From UBA1858 sp045105615 (GTDB lineage Bacteria > Pseudomonadota > Gammaproteobacteria > UBA4575): 64,000 bases of DNA. The stretch is from positions 1 through 64,000 of the forward strand of contig JBGCDS010000009.1 in the NCBI GenBank assembly GCA_045105615.1, written 5' to 3'. The notes beneath the pieces are model-generated. The model worked only from the letters and a program-made list of their open reading frames with translations, made no database searches and had not been told where the DNA came from. Numbering within the stretch: position 1 is the first letter of the stretch; each line of letters starts with the position of its first letter. Position numbers and translations under genes: made by a program. Shown in pieces: positions 63,259 to 64,000 of the stretch.

Positions 63259-63644
63259 GGGATTTTTGCAAGAGTATCACGAAGTATATAAGATAATTCA
63301 GGGTCGAATAAGATGCGTCTCCTTTCATCCATGACTTGAGTAACATTTCCACAGTGGTAACGATTTTGCTGAAATTTTTTAATGAATAATTTTTTTTCTT
63401 TAGATGACAATGCGTTGAACTGATCAGCGCCAGACTGATGGTTCTGATTTAGGTATTGGATTTCATCTTCGATAGCTTGTTTGTATAGTAAAGCACTGTC
63501 TTTATCTTTTACTTTCAATAATAAGGTGCGCAGACCTTTATATTCTTCAGCAAAGCTTTTATCGGCGTCTAGAAAAGAGGATGCAAATAAGTTTGATATG
63601 CTTGCGAGGCATATAAGTAAAATACAAAATAAAGATGTTTTCAT
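63255..63644 (-). CDS. Secreted protein of unknown function
   Basis: About 129 residues from the ATG at 63644: signal peptide (FCILLICLASISNLFA|SSF) and a charged, helical mature part (EEYKGLRTLLLKVKDKDSAL, then LSSKEKKLFIKKFQQNRYHC). The frame is open to 63701, but the extra residues do not look like a signal peptide. No known domain. It ends in overlap with the convergent triad-like gene. Confidence 0.55.
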   Translation of the reverse strand: MKTSLFCILLICLASISNLFASSFLDADKSFAEEYKGLRTLLLKVKDKDSALLYKQAIEDEIQYLNQNHQSGADQFNALSSKEKKLFIKKFQQNRYHCGNVTQVMDERRRILFDPELSYILRDTLAKIP

Positions 63645-63736
63645 GGCTGATCTAGCGATTATTACTGGATAATAATAAGTTAGTGTAGATTGTGTCTTCA
63701 AAGGTTCAAATTATTAATAATAAATTTTGTATAGGT

Positions 63737-64000
63737 TTAGGGCTGGTTAAGCCAGTGATAGATATCTATATTTGCAGATTGCCATGCCGTACTAGCGCAT
63801 GATTGGGATGTAAATATCGGCAACAGCGATAAGTACCTGTCACGAGTTATCTCGCTGCCACCCAGAGACTTTAAATGGGCTGAGGGTAATTGTGTGTCAA
63901 TGATATTGTAGCCCCATGAATCCAAATATGCAGATAAATAAAGTAACGCAACTTTGGAAGCGTTGTTGACTCTGCTAAACATTGATTCTCCAAAAAAGAT
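63737..64000 (-). CDS. aat: Leucyl/phenylalanyl-tRNA-protein transferase, 3' end
   Basis: The last 87 codons of aat; the gene continues beyond base 64000. Reading the minus strand from 64000 gives IFFGESMFSRVNNASKVALL, which matches E. coli Aat [20 protein letters not shown]. It continues with YNIIDTQLPSAHLKSLGGSE (E. coli LIDCQVLNDHTASLGACE). Aat adds Leu or Phe to N-terminal Lys/Arg, making N-degrons for ClpS-ClpAP, which lies at 16140-18780 of this window. Confidence 0.93.
   Translation of the reverse strand: MFFGESMFSRVNNASKVALLYLSAYLDSWGYNIIDTQLPSAHLKSLGGSEITRDRYLSLLPIFTSQSCASTAWQSANIDIYHWLNQP

Overview
The window looks like one chromosomal stretch of an AT-rich gammaproteobacterium, probably an aquatic, aerobic heterotroph. 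The evidence is gene order: nudJ-mnmA-hflD, clpS-clpA next to infA, fabD-fabG-acpP-fabF-pabC-mltG-tmk-holB-pilZ and sucA-sucB-lpd are typical of that class. I see no tRNA, rRNA, CRISPR array, integrase or transposase. Two genes run off the ends: a GldG-type gene on the left and the 3' end of aat on the right.

Layout. 1-2473: tail of an ABC-associated GldG-like gene and a DUF4340 gene. 2476-8693: purB and fumC (divergent), a GGDEF/EAL protein and a long-form GAPDH. 8724-9893: an accessory patch with GTACTGACCCC palindromes and a secreted VPxPA-tailed protein. 9894-18999: EamA transporter, acnB, hflD-mnmA-nudJ, clpS-clpA and infA. 19225-26593: the fatty-acid synthesis/cell-envelope/replication cluster. 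26685-34285: 2-oxoglutarate dehydrogenase, MsrQ and BioA. 34305-38745: envelope genes (L,D-transpeptidase, Lpp-like lipoprotein), PilZ, HIT and small unknown proteins. 38892-41371: a RuBisCO-like protein fused to a cupin, plus two unknown genes. 41481-49694: a structured RNA leader followed by a three-gene exported haem/LamG/Tat operon, then a zinc-ribbon methyltransferase and another single-haem cytochrome. 50466-56090: a selenoneine-type cluster (senB, senA, egtD, and an oxidoreductase-SelD fusion as senC). 56093-64000: MltD-like transglycosylase, Acs, Bcp peroxiredoxin, a lipoprotein hydrolase, a possible Cys-His-Asp enzyme and the aat end.

How the parts work together. Aconitase B, fumarase C, OGDH E1/E2/E3 and acetyl-CoA synthetase serve the TCA cycle and acetate use. 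EgtD makes hercynine from histidine; the SelD part of SenC should supply selenophosphate, SenB a selenosugar, and SenA should join that sugar to hercynine, giving selenoneine. The L,D-transpeptidase and the alanine-zipper lipoprotein are convergent across a shared terminator and may be enzyme and substrate for anchoring the outer membrane to peptidoglycan.

The least explained parts are the RuBisCO-like/cupin fusion, the leader RNA with its haem/LamG/Tat operon, and the zinc-ribbon methyltransferase. All calls come from reading sequence and recalled family motifs; no search was run.
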